This document shows, in pieces, positions 1 to 8,061 of a DNA stretch of 36,384 nt (within the stretch, counting starts at the first letter, position 1; every line of letters begins with the position of its first letter). The stretch is from contig JABDBQ010000025.1 of assembly GCA_013288555.1 (NCBI GenBank), positions 654-37,037 on the forward strand. The letters run 5' to 3'. Origin of the DNA: Bacteroidota bacterium (lineage in GTDB: Bacteria > Bacteroidota > Bacteroidia > CAILMK01). The translations under genes were made by a program, and so were the position numbers. The notes beneath the pieces are model-generated. The model was given only the letters and a program-made list of their open reading frames with translations, was not told the DNA's origin and ran no database searches.

Positions 1-1
1 T

Positions 2-2422
2 TATTTTAAGGCCCATAAAAAAGATTATATCAGGAAAGCGGGCCAGGAAATAAATCAAAAAATTCAGGCGCAGGTCATTATTAAAGATGCCGATATCAGT
101 TGGTTCGCAACATTCCCATATATATCCATAGCTCTAAAAGATATCTGTATTACTGATACAACCAATGGCATTCGATCACTTCCATTCCTTGATGCTAAAA
201 TGTTATATGTCAGTTGCAACCTGCTTCAACTTATCACCGGGAATGTTCATATCAACAGAATTGATCTGAGAGACGGACAAATAAATTTTCACAGGGACAG
301 CCTGGGAAATAGTAATCTTCATATTCTTGACAAACCAGGAAAGCTTAAAAAGCCTACAGGTAATGACGCAAATACTTTATTTAATGCCCTGACATTGAAT
401 AACATCAGGTTGTATTTTTCTGACCTGAGTGAGCAAAAAAATTATGATCTGGTCATAAAAAAACTGGAATGCGTCGCGGATATGGAAGATACCGTTTCAT
501 GCTATCAGATCGGTCTTGATATGCACGTAAATTTTCTTGGATTGTATATGGTTGATGGAACATACGGCCGGAACAAAGATCTGAATGGAAAATTTAAATT
601 ATATCTGAACAATCAAAAACAAACACTTACCTTACATCACATCACATTATTATTAAACCATGAACCAGTGAATGTTGACGGGGTTTTTAATCTTGATACG
701 GCCCAGCATTTTCATTTACAAATCATGTCATCATCCTTAAGTTATGAAAATGCTGCCACAGCATTGCTTGAAAAAACGCAGCCTTTGTTGTCTTTATTCA
801 AGATCACAAACCCTATAAATATTCATGTTGATATGTATGGCGACACCAAATACCTTTCAATTCCGCACATCAACCTGGAATGGAGTACAAATGACAATGT
901 GATTTCCACTCCAATCGGATTGATTTCAAAATGTTCATTATCTGGTGTATTTATCAATGACGTAAAAAAAGGATCGCCTCGCACTGATGAAAACTCCAGG
1001 ATGACCATAAATCGTTTCAGCGGATATCTTAATGACAAATCTCCTGTTTTTGCCAATAGCATTATCGTTACCAACCTGATACATCCCTTTGTCCATCTGG
1101 AACTAACTGCAGACTGCCATCTTAATGATATAGATTCTCTGATGAACAGTAATGATTTTAGTTTAGAATCCGGTAATGCTCATATCAATCTCATTTATGA
1201 TGGCCCGATAAATGACAGCGCCCGGATTGCTCCCAATATTGAGGGAACAATTAATCTAAGCAATGCCAGGATATTATATGCGCCAAGGAATATGAGAATA
1301 ACAAATTGTAATGGAACATTGATGTTTAATCATAAGTCATTTGCAATATCTGATCTTCATGCAAAACTGGGTGCATCTTCGATAAATATCAGCAGCAGCG
1401 TGAATAGTTTTGCCCCGATATTTACACACAGTTCCGAAGAAATGCTAATGCAAATCCATCTTCAAAGTCCTTTGATAGATCTTAACGAGCTAATTCCATT
1501 TATCAGTAAACCGAAGCAGGTTCATAGTTCGATAAAAGCCCGTCGCAAAACGTTGTCAGGTATCAGCCAGGCGATGGATCAATTTACGGATTTGTGTAAT
1601 GTACATGCTTATTTTTTTGTTAAAAAAATTACGTTCAGACATTTTGTGGGGGAGAATTTAAATTCGGATGTAATAATAAATAATACCAGCGGATGGAAAA
1701 TTAATTCTTTGGTTATAAATCAGGGTTCCGGCATGATCAGTCTTGCCGGTTCTGTAACTACAAGTACTGCAAATAATCATATTGTAGTGGTAAAAACAAC
1801 TTTAACGAAGATCGACATCCCGGGTATATTTTATAGTTTCAATAATTTTGATCTTCAGTCTTTTAACAGCAAAAATCTTAAAGGAGAGGCAAACCTCCAG
1901 GGCAGGTTAGAATTAACCATTGATGATAAGGCGGACGTTATTCCAGGCTCATTGAAAGGCGACTTGTATTTTCAGCTCAAAAATGGCGGATTGCTTGATT
2001 TTAAGCCCATTGTAGATATAGGAAAAAAGATTTTCCCAAAAAGAAACTTTAACGATATAGAATTTGCGGAATTGGATGATCATATCTCCATTTCCAACAA
2101 AATAATAAAAATGAACAGGATGGAAATTGCCTCCTCTGCTTTGCATATGTATGTTCAGGGAAATTATGATTTAAGTGGAACAGGTACCGACATTGTGGTA
2201 CAAGTGCCACTTAAAAATATATCGAAGCCGGATAGCAGTAAAGAGCCGAGCAATAAGGGCATTTATGCAAAAAATGGCCCAAGCGTATATGTGCATGCAG
2301 TTCAAAACGAGAAAAAAGAAATTGAATTCAGGTATAGCTTGTCAGATAAAACAAAAAGCCTTACCAAACAAAATGTACCTTCCAATACTGATAGCTCCGG
2401 TGAAATCCACCTGAAAAAATAG
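2..2422 (+). CDS. AsmA-like family protein, 5' end outside the window
   Basis: The reading frame is open from base 2, and the residues before the first ATG (at 200) already read as AsmA-type sequence (a stretch resembling 'ISWFATFPYISIALKDI' followed by 'LPFLDAKML'). The true start and membrane anchor therefore lie upstream of the window; the ATG at 200 is internal. About 806 residues are visible. AsmA/TamB-like proteins are anchored in the inner membrane and extend as a beta-rich groove through the periplasm, and in Gram-negative bacteria they are tied to lipid or outer-membrane homeostasis. The body is a run of short alternating beta strands. A conserved AsmA C-terminal-like region lies near visible residues 650-740 ('GDLYFQLKNGGLLDF', 'VQGNYDLSGTGTDIVVQVPL'). 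The last 60 residues are polar and Ser/Lys-rich. The family call is confident; the substrate is unknown. No obvious terminator follows the stop. Confidence 0.8.
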   Translation, partial: YFKAHKKDYIRKAGQEINQKIQAQVIIKDADISWFATFPYISIALKDICITDTTNGIRSLPFLDAKMLYVSCNLLQLITGNVHINRIDLRDGQINFHRDSLGNSNLHILDKPGKLKKPTGNDANTLFNALTLNNIRLYFSDLSEQKNYDLVIKKLECVADMEDTVSCYQIGLDMHVNFLGLYMVDGTYGRNKDLNGKFKLYLNNQKQTLTLHHITLLLNHEPVNVDGVFNLDTAQHFHLQIMSSSLSYENAATALLEKTQPLLSLFKITNPINIHVDMYGDTKYLSIPHINLEWSTNDNVISTPIGLISKCSLSGVFINDVKKGSPRTDENSRMTINRFSGYLNDKSPVFANSIIVTNLIHPFVHLELTADCHLNDIDSLMNSNDFSLESGNAHINLIYDGPINDSARIAPNIEGTINLSNARILYAPRNMRITNCNGTLMFNHKSFAISDLHAKLGASSINISSSVNSFAPIFTHSSEEMLMQIHLQSPLIDLNELIPFISKPKQVHSSIKARRKTLSGISQAMDQFTDLCNVHAYFFVKKITFRHFVGENLNSDVIINNTSGWKINSLVINQGSGMISLAGSVTTSTANNHIVVVKTTLTKIDIPGIFYSFNNFDLQSFNSKNLKGEANLQGRLELTIDDKADVIPGSLKGDLYFQLKNGGLLDFKPIVDIGKKIFPKRNFNDIEFAELDDHISISNKIIKMNRMEIASSALHMYVQGNYDLSGTGTDIVVQVPLKNISKPDSSKEPSNKGIYAKNGPSVYVHAVQNEKKEIEFRYSLSDKTKSLTKQNVPSNTDSSGEIHLKK

Positions 2423-2534
2423 CTGCCTTCTCAGTAGCTGTTTATAAATATCTTGGTAAATATCTGTTTATCACATACCTGTGCCTGGGGATGAATAAGA
2501 ATATGAAGTGAAATTCAGGGAAAAATCTCCAAAT

Positions 2535-2617
2535 ATGTGAATAATGTAAATTAATTAATAAAATATGTAAGAATCAAGATGTTGAAGAATCTCAACTTTG
2601 TATCGAAATGAATTCAC
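2535..2617 (+). promoter_or_regulatory. Tripartite regulon promoter, copy A (small-protein gene)
   Basis: Box 1 is GTGAATAATGTAA (2537-2549), box 2 is ATGTAA (2565-2570) and the -7-like element is CAACTTTG (2593-2600). The two ATGTAA motifs are 21 bp apart, and box 2 starts 28 bp before CAACTTTG, exactly as at the other three copies (2980, 7953, 12750). The right half (TTCAC, ending 2617) of the downstream inverted repeat is present but its left half is degenerate. The transcription start expected from the -7 element is near 2607. Confidence 0.7.
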
Positions 2618-2634
2618 ATCAAATTAATACAATA

Positions 2635-2862
2635 ATGGAAATTTTAGAATCCCCGGATAACAATGAAGAATTAAATATTTTAAATGGTGAAAATCATGAG
2701 AATAGTGAAAATTCCGAACCTTTGGAACCTGTCACAGAAAAAAAATACAAATATGCTTTCCCTTCATATGGAGGCGTTTTTTCTGAAGCCGCCATACGAC
2801 ACAAATACAAAAAATTGAATAATATGAATAACTCGAGTGAAGATCCGGCATCGGAAATATAA
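2635..2862 (+). CDS. Small acidic protein of unknown function (75 aa)
   Basis: I do not recognise this protein. It begins MEILESPDNNEEL, has an acidic Asn/Glu-rich N-terminal half and a basic, aromatic C-terminal half ('EKKYKYAFPSYGG', 'IRHKYKKLNN'). There is no signal peptide or membrane segment, so it is probably cytoplasmic. An in-frame ATG at 2608 would give 84 residues, but the promoter's -7 element ends at 2600, which places the transcription start almost on that ATG. The ATG at 2635 leaves a leader of about 30 nt and is preferred. The gene is followed by its own terminator (2930-2960). Its promoter is the same as those of the three DUF3494 transcription units downstream, which is the best argument that it is a real gene and belongs with them. 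Confidence 0.6.
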   Translation: MEILESPDNNEELNILNGENHENSENSEPLEPVTEKKYKYAFPSYGGVFSEAAIRHKYKKLNNMNNSSEDPASEI

Positions 2863-2929
2863 AATGTTCGTCTGTTCGTAAAAAAATTAAGCATATCCAA
2901 CCAGGCAAGGTAATCTGTTACTTTACTTT

Positions 2930-2960
2930 AAAGCACCGTGGAATACATGGTGCTTTTTTA
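2930..2960 (+). terminator. Rho-independent terminator after the small-protein gene
   Basis: AAAGCACC (2930-2937) pairs with GGTGCTTT (2949-2956). The stem extends by three more pairs including one G-T wobble, closes on a 5-nt loop, and runs into six T residues. Confidence 0.85.
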
Positions 2961-2979
2961 TTTCCCATTAAAAATCAAT

Positions 2980-3065
2980 GTGTGAATAATGCAACAAATA
3001 CAATTTGTTATGTAACAATGGCCGGATGAAACAACGCCAACTTTGCATGGTGAAAAATAATTCAC
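2980..3065 (+). promoter_or_regulatory. Tripartite regulon promoter, copy B (lipoprotein-OmpA operon)
   Basis: Box 1 is GTGTGAATAATGCAAC (2980-2995), box 2 is ATGTAAC (3010-3016) and the -7-like element is CAACTTTG (3038-3045). The inverted repeat GTGAA-N6-TTCAC occupies 3050-3065, starting 5 nt after TTTG. Spacings of 21 bp (ATGYAAC to ATGTAAC) and 28 bp (box 2 to CAACTTTG) equal those of the other copies. There is no TTTG-type -33 element, so activation by a bound regulator is likely. Confidence 0.75.
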
Positions 3066-3090
3066 AACCTAAATCATGATTGATAATAAT

Positions 3091-5724
3091 ATGAAAAAAC
3101 TTCTTACAACTTTTGCCATCGTAACGGCAGTCTTATTTTTTGGGTGCAAAAAAGACGACTTCGTGGCAAAATTAGGTAAATGCCCCGTCGTCGTTTCAAC
3201 AAACCCTGCAAATGGCGCAATTAATGTACCCGTAAACCAGGTTGTTACGGCAACTTTTAATGAACAAATGAATCCTGAATCTATCTCATCGGCTTCGTTT
3301 TCTTTACAACAGGGAACCACAGTCATCGCAGGTTCATTAACATATAATACTGGAAACTACACCTTAAGTTTTACGCCTTCGGTTCCTCTTAGTGCCAATA
3401 CCACTTATACCGGAACTATTGCTTCATCAGTTAAAGATTCATTCGGGGATCTGCTGCAAACGCCTTATATCTGGACATTCAGTACCGGAACAACATTGTT
3501 ACCTGCTGTAATAGCCACAGACCCACTAAATAATGCAACCGGTGTCGTCATAAACAAAATAATAAATGCCACTTTTAATATGGCAATGGATCCATCAACA
3601 TTCACTGTAAATTCATTTACACTGAAACAAGGTGCTTTACTTATCCCAGGAACTGTGTCGTATAATGGCCTTGTAGCGTCTTTTATGCCTACGGCAAATC
3701 TATTGCCCGGTACGATCTACACTGCAACTATTTATAATACTGTTAAAAATTTAGCAGGAACAACAATACAGAACAATTATGTATGGTCATTTACTACGGG
3801 AGTTCTATTGGCTCCGATGGTGATTCTAACGGACCCGACCAATAATGCCAGTAATGTTCCGGTCAACAAAATAATAACCGCAACTTTCAGTGTTCCCATG
3901 GATCCGACAACAATCAACGCAACCAGCTTTAATATTAGAGCAGGTGCAAATTCTGTATCCGGAACGGTTACCTATTCAGGTACTACCGCAACTTTTACAC
4001 CGTCAGGAGTTCTTGCCACCGGTACAACTTATACCGCAACAATCACTACGGCAGCCAAGAATGTTGCAGGAACGCCAATGGCTGGTAATTACGTGTGGAC
4101 TTTCGCAACAATTTCTATAGCGCCAATAGTGATATCTACCGACCCGGCAAACAATGCAACCGGAGTAGTGCTTAACAAAGCCGTATCTGCAACTTTTAGT
4201 GTCCCTATGGATCCACTTACCCTCAATCGAAATACTTTTACGATAAAACAAGGGTCCGTTTTGGTAGCTGGAAGCATTTCTTATAGTGGCAGCACCGTAA
4301 CATTTACCCCATCAGCTAATTTTTCTCAATCCAATGTATATACAGCAACAATTACAACGGGTGCAAAGAATGTTCCGGGTACGCCAATGGCCAGTGATTA
4401 TGTATGGTCATTTACAACCGGAAATCTCGTAGCTCCGATGGTAATTTCTACAGATCCTGCAAACCTTGCAACAGGAGTTGCGCTTAATAAAACAGTTACT
4501 GCAAACTTTAATGTTGCAATGGATCCCAATTCGATCACAAGTTCAACTTTTACTATTAAACAAGGTGCCAATCCGATAGCCGGAACTGTTACATACAGTG
4601 GTACAACTGCCTCTTTCGTTCCTGCATCAAATTTTACTTCAGGAACTATTTACACAGCTGTTATTTCAACCGGGGCCAAGAACGTTTCGGGGACTCCTCT
4701 TGCAAGTAATTACCAATGGACATTTACTACTTTGTCTCCCACACCGCCTATAGTGATATCTACCAGCCCTGCAGCCAATGAAACCAATGTGGCTTTAAAT
4801 AAATCAATAACAGCTACTTTCAGTGTTGCTATGGATCCCAATACTATTAGTACTTCTACTTTCACATTACAGTTGGGTACGACTGCTGTACCAGGAACGG
4901 TTTCATATAGTGGAACAACAGCAACATTCAAACCTACTTCAGGTCTTTTATCAGATAATACCTATACGGCAACCGTTACCACAGGTGCAAAAAATACTGT
5001 GGGTACACCAATGGCAAATAACTATGTATGGAATTTCAATACCATTGCACATTTAGGCCCGAATGCTCCTGACCTTAAATCAGTCGCCAGGTTCGGGATT
5101 ATAGCTGGTGTAGGCGTAAGTAATGATGCAGGTTATAGTGTCATAAACAATATGGATGTTGGTATTTATCCGGGTGCACGGTCTTCCGTTACTGGATTCC
5201 CGCCAGCAACCATAAAGAACGGAGCCATTTATGCGTCTGACGATACTACTCCTGCCGGTACTGCAGCTATGTTGAAACAGGCAAAGATAGACCTGACGAA
5301 TGCATATCTGTATGCTGCCGGAGCAACAACACCTGCACCCGCAACGGTATCAGGTGATCAGGGTGGTAAAACACTTGCCCCGGGTATTTATAAATCCACG
5401 TCAACATTGTCAATTCAAAATGGTGATCTTACACTGGACGCAAAAGGCGATGCGAATGCCGTCTGGATATTTCAGGTTGCATCTTCATTTACAACAGTAG
5501 GCGGTTCTGGCGGAAATATTATCCTTAGCGGAGGCGCCCAGGCCAAAAACGTTTACTGGCAGGTGGCTAGTTCAGCAACCATAGGTGGATACACTTCTTT
5601 TTATGGAAATGTTATGGCATACACTTCTATCACAATGGGTGGATATGCTACAGCAACAGGCAGAATGCTTGCAATAAATGCAGCAGTTGTTATGACCAGT
5701 ACCAATATTATCAGTAAACCTTAA
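3091..5724 (+). CDS. Surface lipoprotein with six Ig-like (Big_5) domains and a C-terminal DUF3494 ice-binding-like domain
   Basis: The protein has 877 residues from the ATG at 3091; an upstream ATG at 3076 would add MIDNN. The 3091 start is preferred because MKKLLTTFAIVTAVLFFGC is a lipoprotein signal peptide and because the distance from TTTG to ATG (46 nt) then matches the 12861 paralogue. The acylated Cys is followed by KKDD, a Bacteroidota lipoprotein export signal, which predicts display on the cell surface. Six tandem units of about 103 residues follow, each starting like 'PMVISTDPANNATGVVLNK' and ending like 'YVWSFTTG'. These are Big_5-type Ig-like domains that probably act as a stalk. 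From about residue 657 a DUF3494 domain begins ('APDLKSVARFGIIAG', 'LAPGIYKSTSTL', 'YATATGRMLAINAAV'). DUF3494 is a beta-solenoid family known from secreted ice-binding proteins, though many members are untested. The gene is the first of an operon with the OmpA-family gene 13 nt downstream. Confidence 0.88.
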   Translation: MKKLLTTFAIVTAVLFFGCKKDDFVAKLGKCPVVVSTNPANGAINVPVNQVVTATFNEQMNPESISSASFSLQQGTTVIAGSLTYNTGNYTLSFTPSVPLSANTTYTGTIASSVKDSFGDLLQTPYIWTFSTGTTLLPAVIATDPLNNATGVVINKIINATFNMAMDPSTFTVNSFTLKQGALLIPGTVSYNGLVASFMPTANLLPGTIYTATIYNTVKNLAGTTIQNNYVWSFTTGVLLAPMVILTDPTNNASNVPVNKIITATFSVPMDPTTINATSFNIRAGANSVSGTVTYSGTTATFTPSGVLATGTTYTATITTAAKNVAGTPMAGNYVWTFATISIAPIVISTDPANNATGVVLNKAVSATFSVPMDPLTLNRNTFTIKQGSVLVAGSISYSGSTVTFTPSANFSQSNVYTATITTGAKNVPGTPMASDYVWSFTTGNLVAPMVISTDPANLATGVALNKTVTANFNVAMDPNSITSSTFTIKQGANPIAGTVTYSGTTASFVPASNFTSGTIYTAVISTGAKNVSGTPLASNYQWTFTTLSPTPPIVISTSPAANETNVALNKSITATFSVAMDPNTISTSTFTLQLGTTAVPGTVSYSGTTATFKPTSGLLSDNTYTATVTTGAKNTVGTPMANNYVWNFNTIAHLGPNAPDLKSVARFGIIAGVGVSNDAGYSVINNMDVGIYPGARSSVTGFPPATIKNGAIYASDDTTPAGTAAMLKQAKIDLTNAYLYAAGATTPAPATVSGDQGGKTLAPGIYKSTSTLSIQNGDLTLDAKGDANAVWIFQVASSFTTVGGSGGNIILSGGAQAKNVYWQVASSATIGGYTSFYGNVMAYTSITMGGYATATGRMLAINAAVVMTSTNIISKP

Positions 5725-5737
5725 ATCGTAATTTAAT

Positions 5738-7807
5738 ATGAAATATTTTTATAACATTGATAAAGGATCACGCTCAGCATCATCCTTTTATAAGCCGGCA
5801 AAGAAATTTATACTGGCCATTATACTGGTCTTCACGGCCTTTCAGGTTCCTGTAAGCGGACAGGGCGTACAATACTCACAACCATCCTGGTGGTTTGGTG
5901 TAGCAGGAGCTGCAAACTTTAATTTCTACAATGGATCTACCCAAACGATGGAACCCGGAGTAATCGCTCCACTTCCTTTCAAATCCGGATATGGTGTAGG
6001 TTTATACGTTGCTCCATTGGTTGAGTTTCATCCGGCTGATTCTTACTGGGGATTTATGTTCCAGGCTGGATATGATGGACGCAATGGCGCATTCAAAGAA
6101 ATCATCGCTCCATGCAACTGCCCCAGGGATTTGAAAACAAACCTGAGTTACATTACTATAGAACCGAGTCTTCGTTTTGCTCCTGCTAAATCTGCCTTCT
6201 ATATATTTGGTGGACCACGTGTGGCGATCAATGCACAAAGTGGATACACTTATGTACAAAAGAACAATCCTAATTCAGAAAACCAGGCACCGATTCCTGA
6301 TGAGAAAGGTAATTTTAGTGATGTAAATAAAACACTCATCTCCATGCAAGTAGGAGCAGGATATGATATCCGTCTTTCACCCAGCAGCGCAAAGACAAAA
6401 TTTGTCCTTTCGCCATTCGTTTCATTTCAACCGTATTTTGGCCAATCCCCCCGATCCGTTGAAACATGGAATATCACTACTTTGAGAGCAGGCATTGCAT
6501 TAAAGCTCGGATGTGGTCATTTGATCCCACAATCCAAAAAAGATGCCGTTATTGTACCAACTTCAGCACCAGCAGCTGGTGGTGCAATAATAGCACCTGC
6601 TAAGGTTGTTCAGTTTACAGTAAACGTACCAACCTATATTCCTGTTGAACGCAAAGTAAGGGAACAATTCCCATTACGCAATTATGTGTATTTCAATATT
6701 GGATCAAACGAAATTCCTGATCGTTATGTACTTCTGAGGCAAGACCAGGTGAAAAACTTTAAAGAAGATCAGGTAGAATTATTTGCGCCAAAAAATCTTG
6801 ATGATCGTTCTCCAAGACAATTGACCGTATACTACAACATCCTGAATATTCTGGGTGACCGTATGGGCAAAAACCCATCAACAACAATAACGCTTGTAGG
6901 TTCTTCTGGTACTACCACCGATGATGGAAAAGCAATGGCAGAATCTGTCAAACATTATTTGGTATCAATATTTGGTATCAGCGCATCCAGAATAAAAATT
7001 GAAGGACGTGTTGAGCCTCAAATTCCAAATGAACAAACTGGCGCAACCCATGATATTGCTATGCTTAAAGAAGGGGATCGCAGAGTATCCATTGAAAGCA
7101 GTTCTCCTGTTCTTCTCATGGAATTCCAGAGCGGTCCGGGCGCCCCTTTGAAACCCGTGGAAATTACAGATGTTCAACAGGCTCCGGTAGAAAGCTATAT
7201 CACATTTAATGCAGGTGTCGGGAATGATTCATTTTCATCATGGACTATGGTTATTAAAGATCATAATGGAACCGAGCAGAATTTCGGTCCATATACCCAG
7301 GAGAAGGTGAGCATACCTGGCAAAACAATTTTGGGGACCAATCCTGAAGGTGATTATAAAGTAACAATAACAGGCAAAGGTAAAAACGGGAAAGAGGTGA
7401 AAAGTGACACCACTGTTCACCTGATACTCTGGACACCACCCGTAAACCAGGAAGTGATGCGTTTCAGTGTTATATATAGATTTAACGATGCAAAGGCTAT
7501 CACTATCTATAAAAAATACATTACCGAAATTGTAATACCTAAAATCCCACAAGGTGGTAAGGTTATTATTCACGGGTATGCAGATATTACAGGTGATGTA
7601 GATTATAACCAGAAACTGTCATTGGAAAGGGCTAATGATGTCAAATCAATTATGGAACAAGGTCTGAAAAAAGCAGGCAGAACGGATGTTTCCTTTGAAA
7701 CTTATGGATTTGGATCTGACCAGAATTTAGCGCCTTTTAAAAACAGATTCCCTGAAGAACGCTCTTATAACAGGACTGTTATTATTGATGTTATCCCTAC
7801 AAAATAA
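5738..7807 (+). CDS. OmpA-family outer-membrane protein with two OmpA-like segments
   Basis: The 689-residue protein starts 13 nt after the lipoprotein gene, so the two are almost certainly co-transcribed. The N-terminus carries an unusually long polar lead (about 23 residues) before the hydrophobic signal segment 'FILAIILVFTAFQVPVSGQ'. Residues about 50-265 look like an outer-membrane beta-barrel (alternating aromatic strands, 'WWFGVAGAANFNFYNG', 'YWGFMFQAGYDG'). Residues about 314-455 resemble a degenerate OmpA-like domain ('YVYFNIGSNEIPDRYVLL', 'ITLVGSSGTTTDDGKAMA'). Residues about 575-689 are a clear OmpA C-terminal domain ('GYADITGDVDYNQKLSLERA', 'ERSYNRTVIIDV'), the type that binds peptidoglycan. 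It probably anchors the outer membrane to the cell wall and may serve as partner or scaffold for the lipoprotein encoded before it; that partnership is inferred from the operon only. Confidence 0.88.
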   Translation: MKYFYNIDKGSRSASSFYKPAKKFILAIILVFTAFQVPVSGQGVQYSQPSWWFGVAGAANFNFYNGSTQTMEPGVIAPLPFKSGYGVGLYVAPLVEFHPADSYWGFMFQAGYDGRNGAFKEIIAPCNCPRDLKTNLSYITIEPSLRFAPAKSAFYIFGGPRVAINAQSGYTYVQKNNPNSENQAPIPDEKGNFSDVNKTLISMQVGAGYDIRLSPSSAKTKFVLSPFVSFQPYFGQSPRSVETWNITTLRAGIALKLGCGHLIPQSKKDAVIVPTSAPAAGGAIIAPAKVVQFTVNVPTYIPVERKVREQFPLRNYVYFNIGSNEIPDRYVLLRQDQVKNFKEDQVELFAPKNLDDRSPRQLTVYYNILNILGDRMGKNPSTTITLVGSSGTTTDDGKAMAESVKHYLVSIFGISASRIKIEGRVEPQIPNEQTGATHDIAMLKEGDRRVSIESSSPVLLMEFQSGPGAPLKPVEITDVQQAPVESYITFNAGVGNDSFSSWTMVIKDHNGTEQNFGPYTQEKVSIPGKTILGTNPEGDYKVTITGKGKNGKEVKSDTTVHLILWTPPVNQEVMRFSVIYRFNDAKAITIYKKYITEIVIPKIPQGGKVIIHGYADITGDVDYNQKLSLERANDVKSIMEQGLKKAGRTDVSFETYGFGSDQNLAPFKNRFPEERSYNRTVIIDVIPTK

Positions 7808-7842
7808 AATGTAAACTCAACCGCATTTTCTATTAATAAATG

Positions 7843-7882
7843 AAGAGGCAGCCGGGATAAAATCTGGCTGCCTCTTTTCTTG
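7843..7882 (+). terminator. Rho-independent terminator of the lipoprotein-OmpA operon
   Basis: A perfect 11-bp stem, AAGAGGCAGCC (7843-7853) with GGCTGCCTCTT (7866-7876), is followed by a T-rich tail. It lies 35 nt after the OmpA stop codon. Confidence 0.88.
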
Positions 7883-7952
7883 AATTATTATCCAGATATC
7901 CTCTTTACCTGATTCACATCAGGAAATCTGGTGTCTTATTAAATGCGAGAAT

Positions 7953-8035
7953 GTGCGAATAATGTAACTATTCCCAAAAGTTGTGTAACACTAAAGGGTA
8001 TTATCGTGCGCACCTTTGAATGGTGAAATTTTCAC
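7953..8035 (+). promoter_or_regulatory. Tripartite regulon promoter, copy C (1535-aa DUF3494/Ig protein)
   Basis: Box 1 is GTGCGAATAATGTAAC (7953-7968), box 2 is GTGTAAC (7983-7989) and the -7-like element is CACCTTTG (8011-8018). The inverted repeat GTGAAA-T-TTTCAC (8023-8035) is perfect and starts 5 nt after TTTG. The 21-bp and 28-bp spacings are identical to the other copies. Confidence 0.75.
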
Positions 8036-8061
8036 AAATAATAAACTTATAAATCAATAAA

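Noticed and set aside
2608..2634. Start of the small protein at ATG 2608 (84 aa).
   Set aside because: The -7 element ends at 2600, so the message would begin at about this ATG; ATG 2635 gives a leader comparable to the other genes. Leaderless translation cannot be fully excluded.
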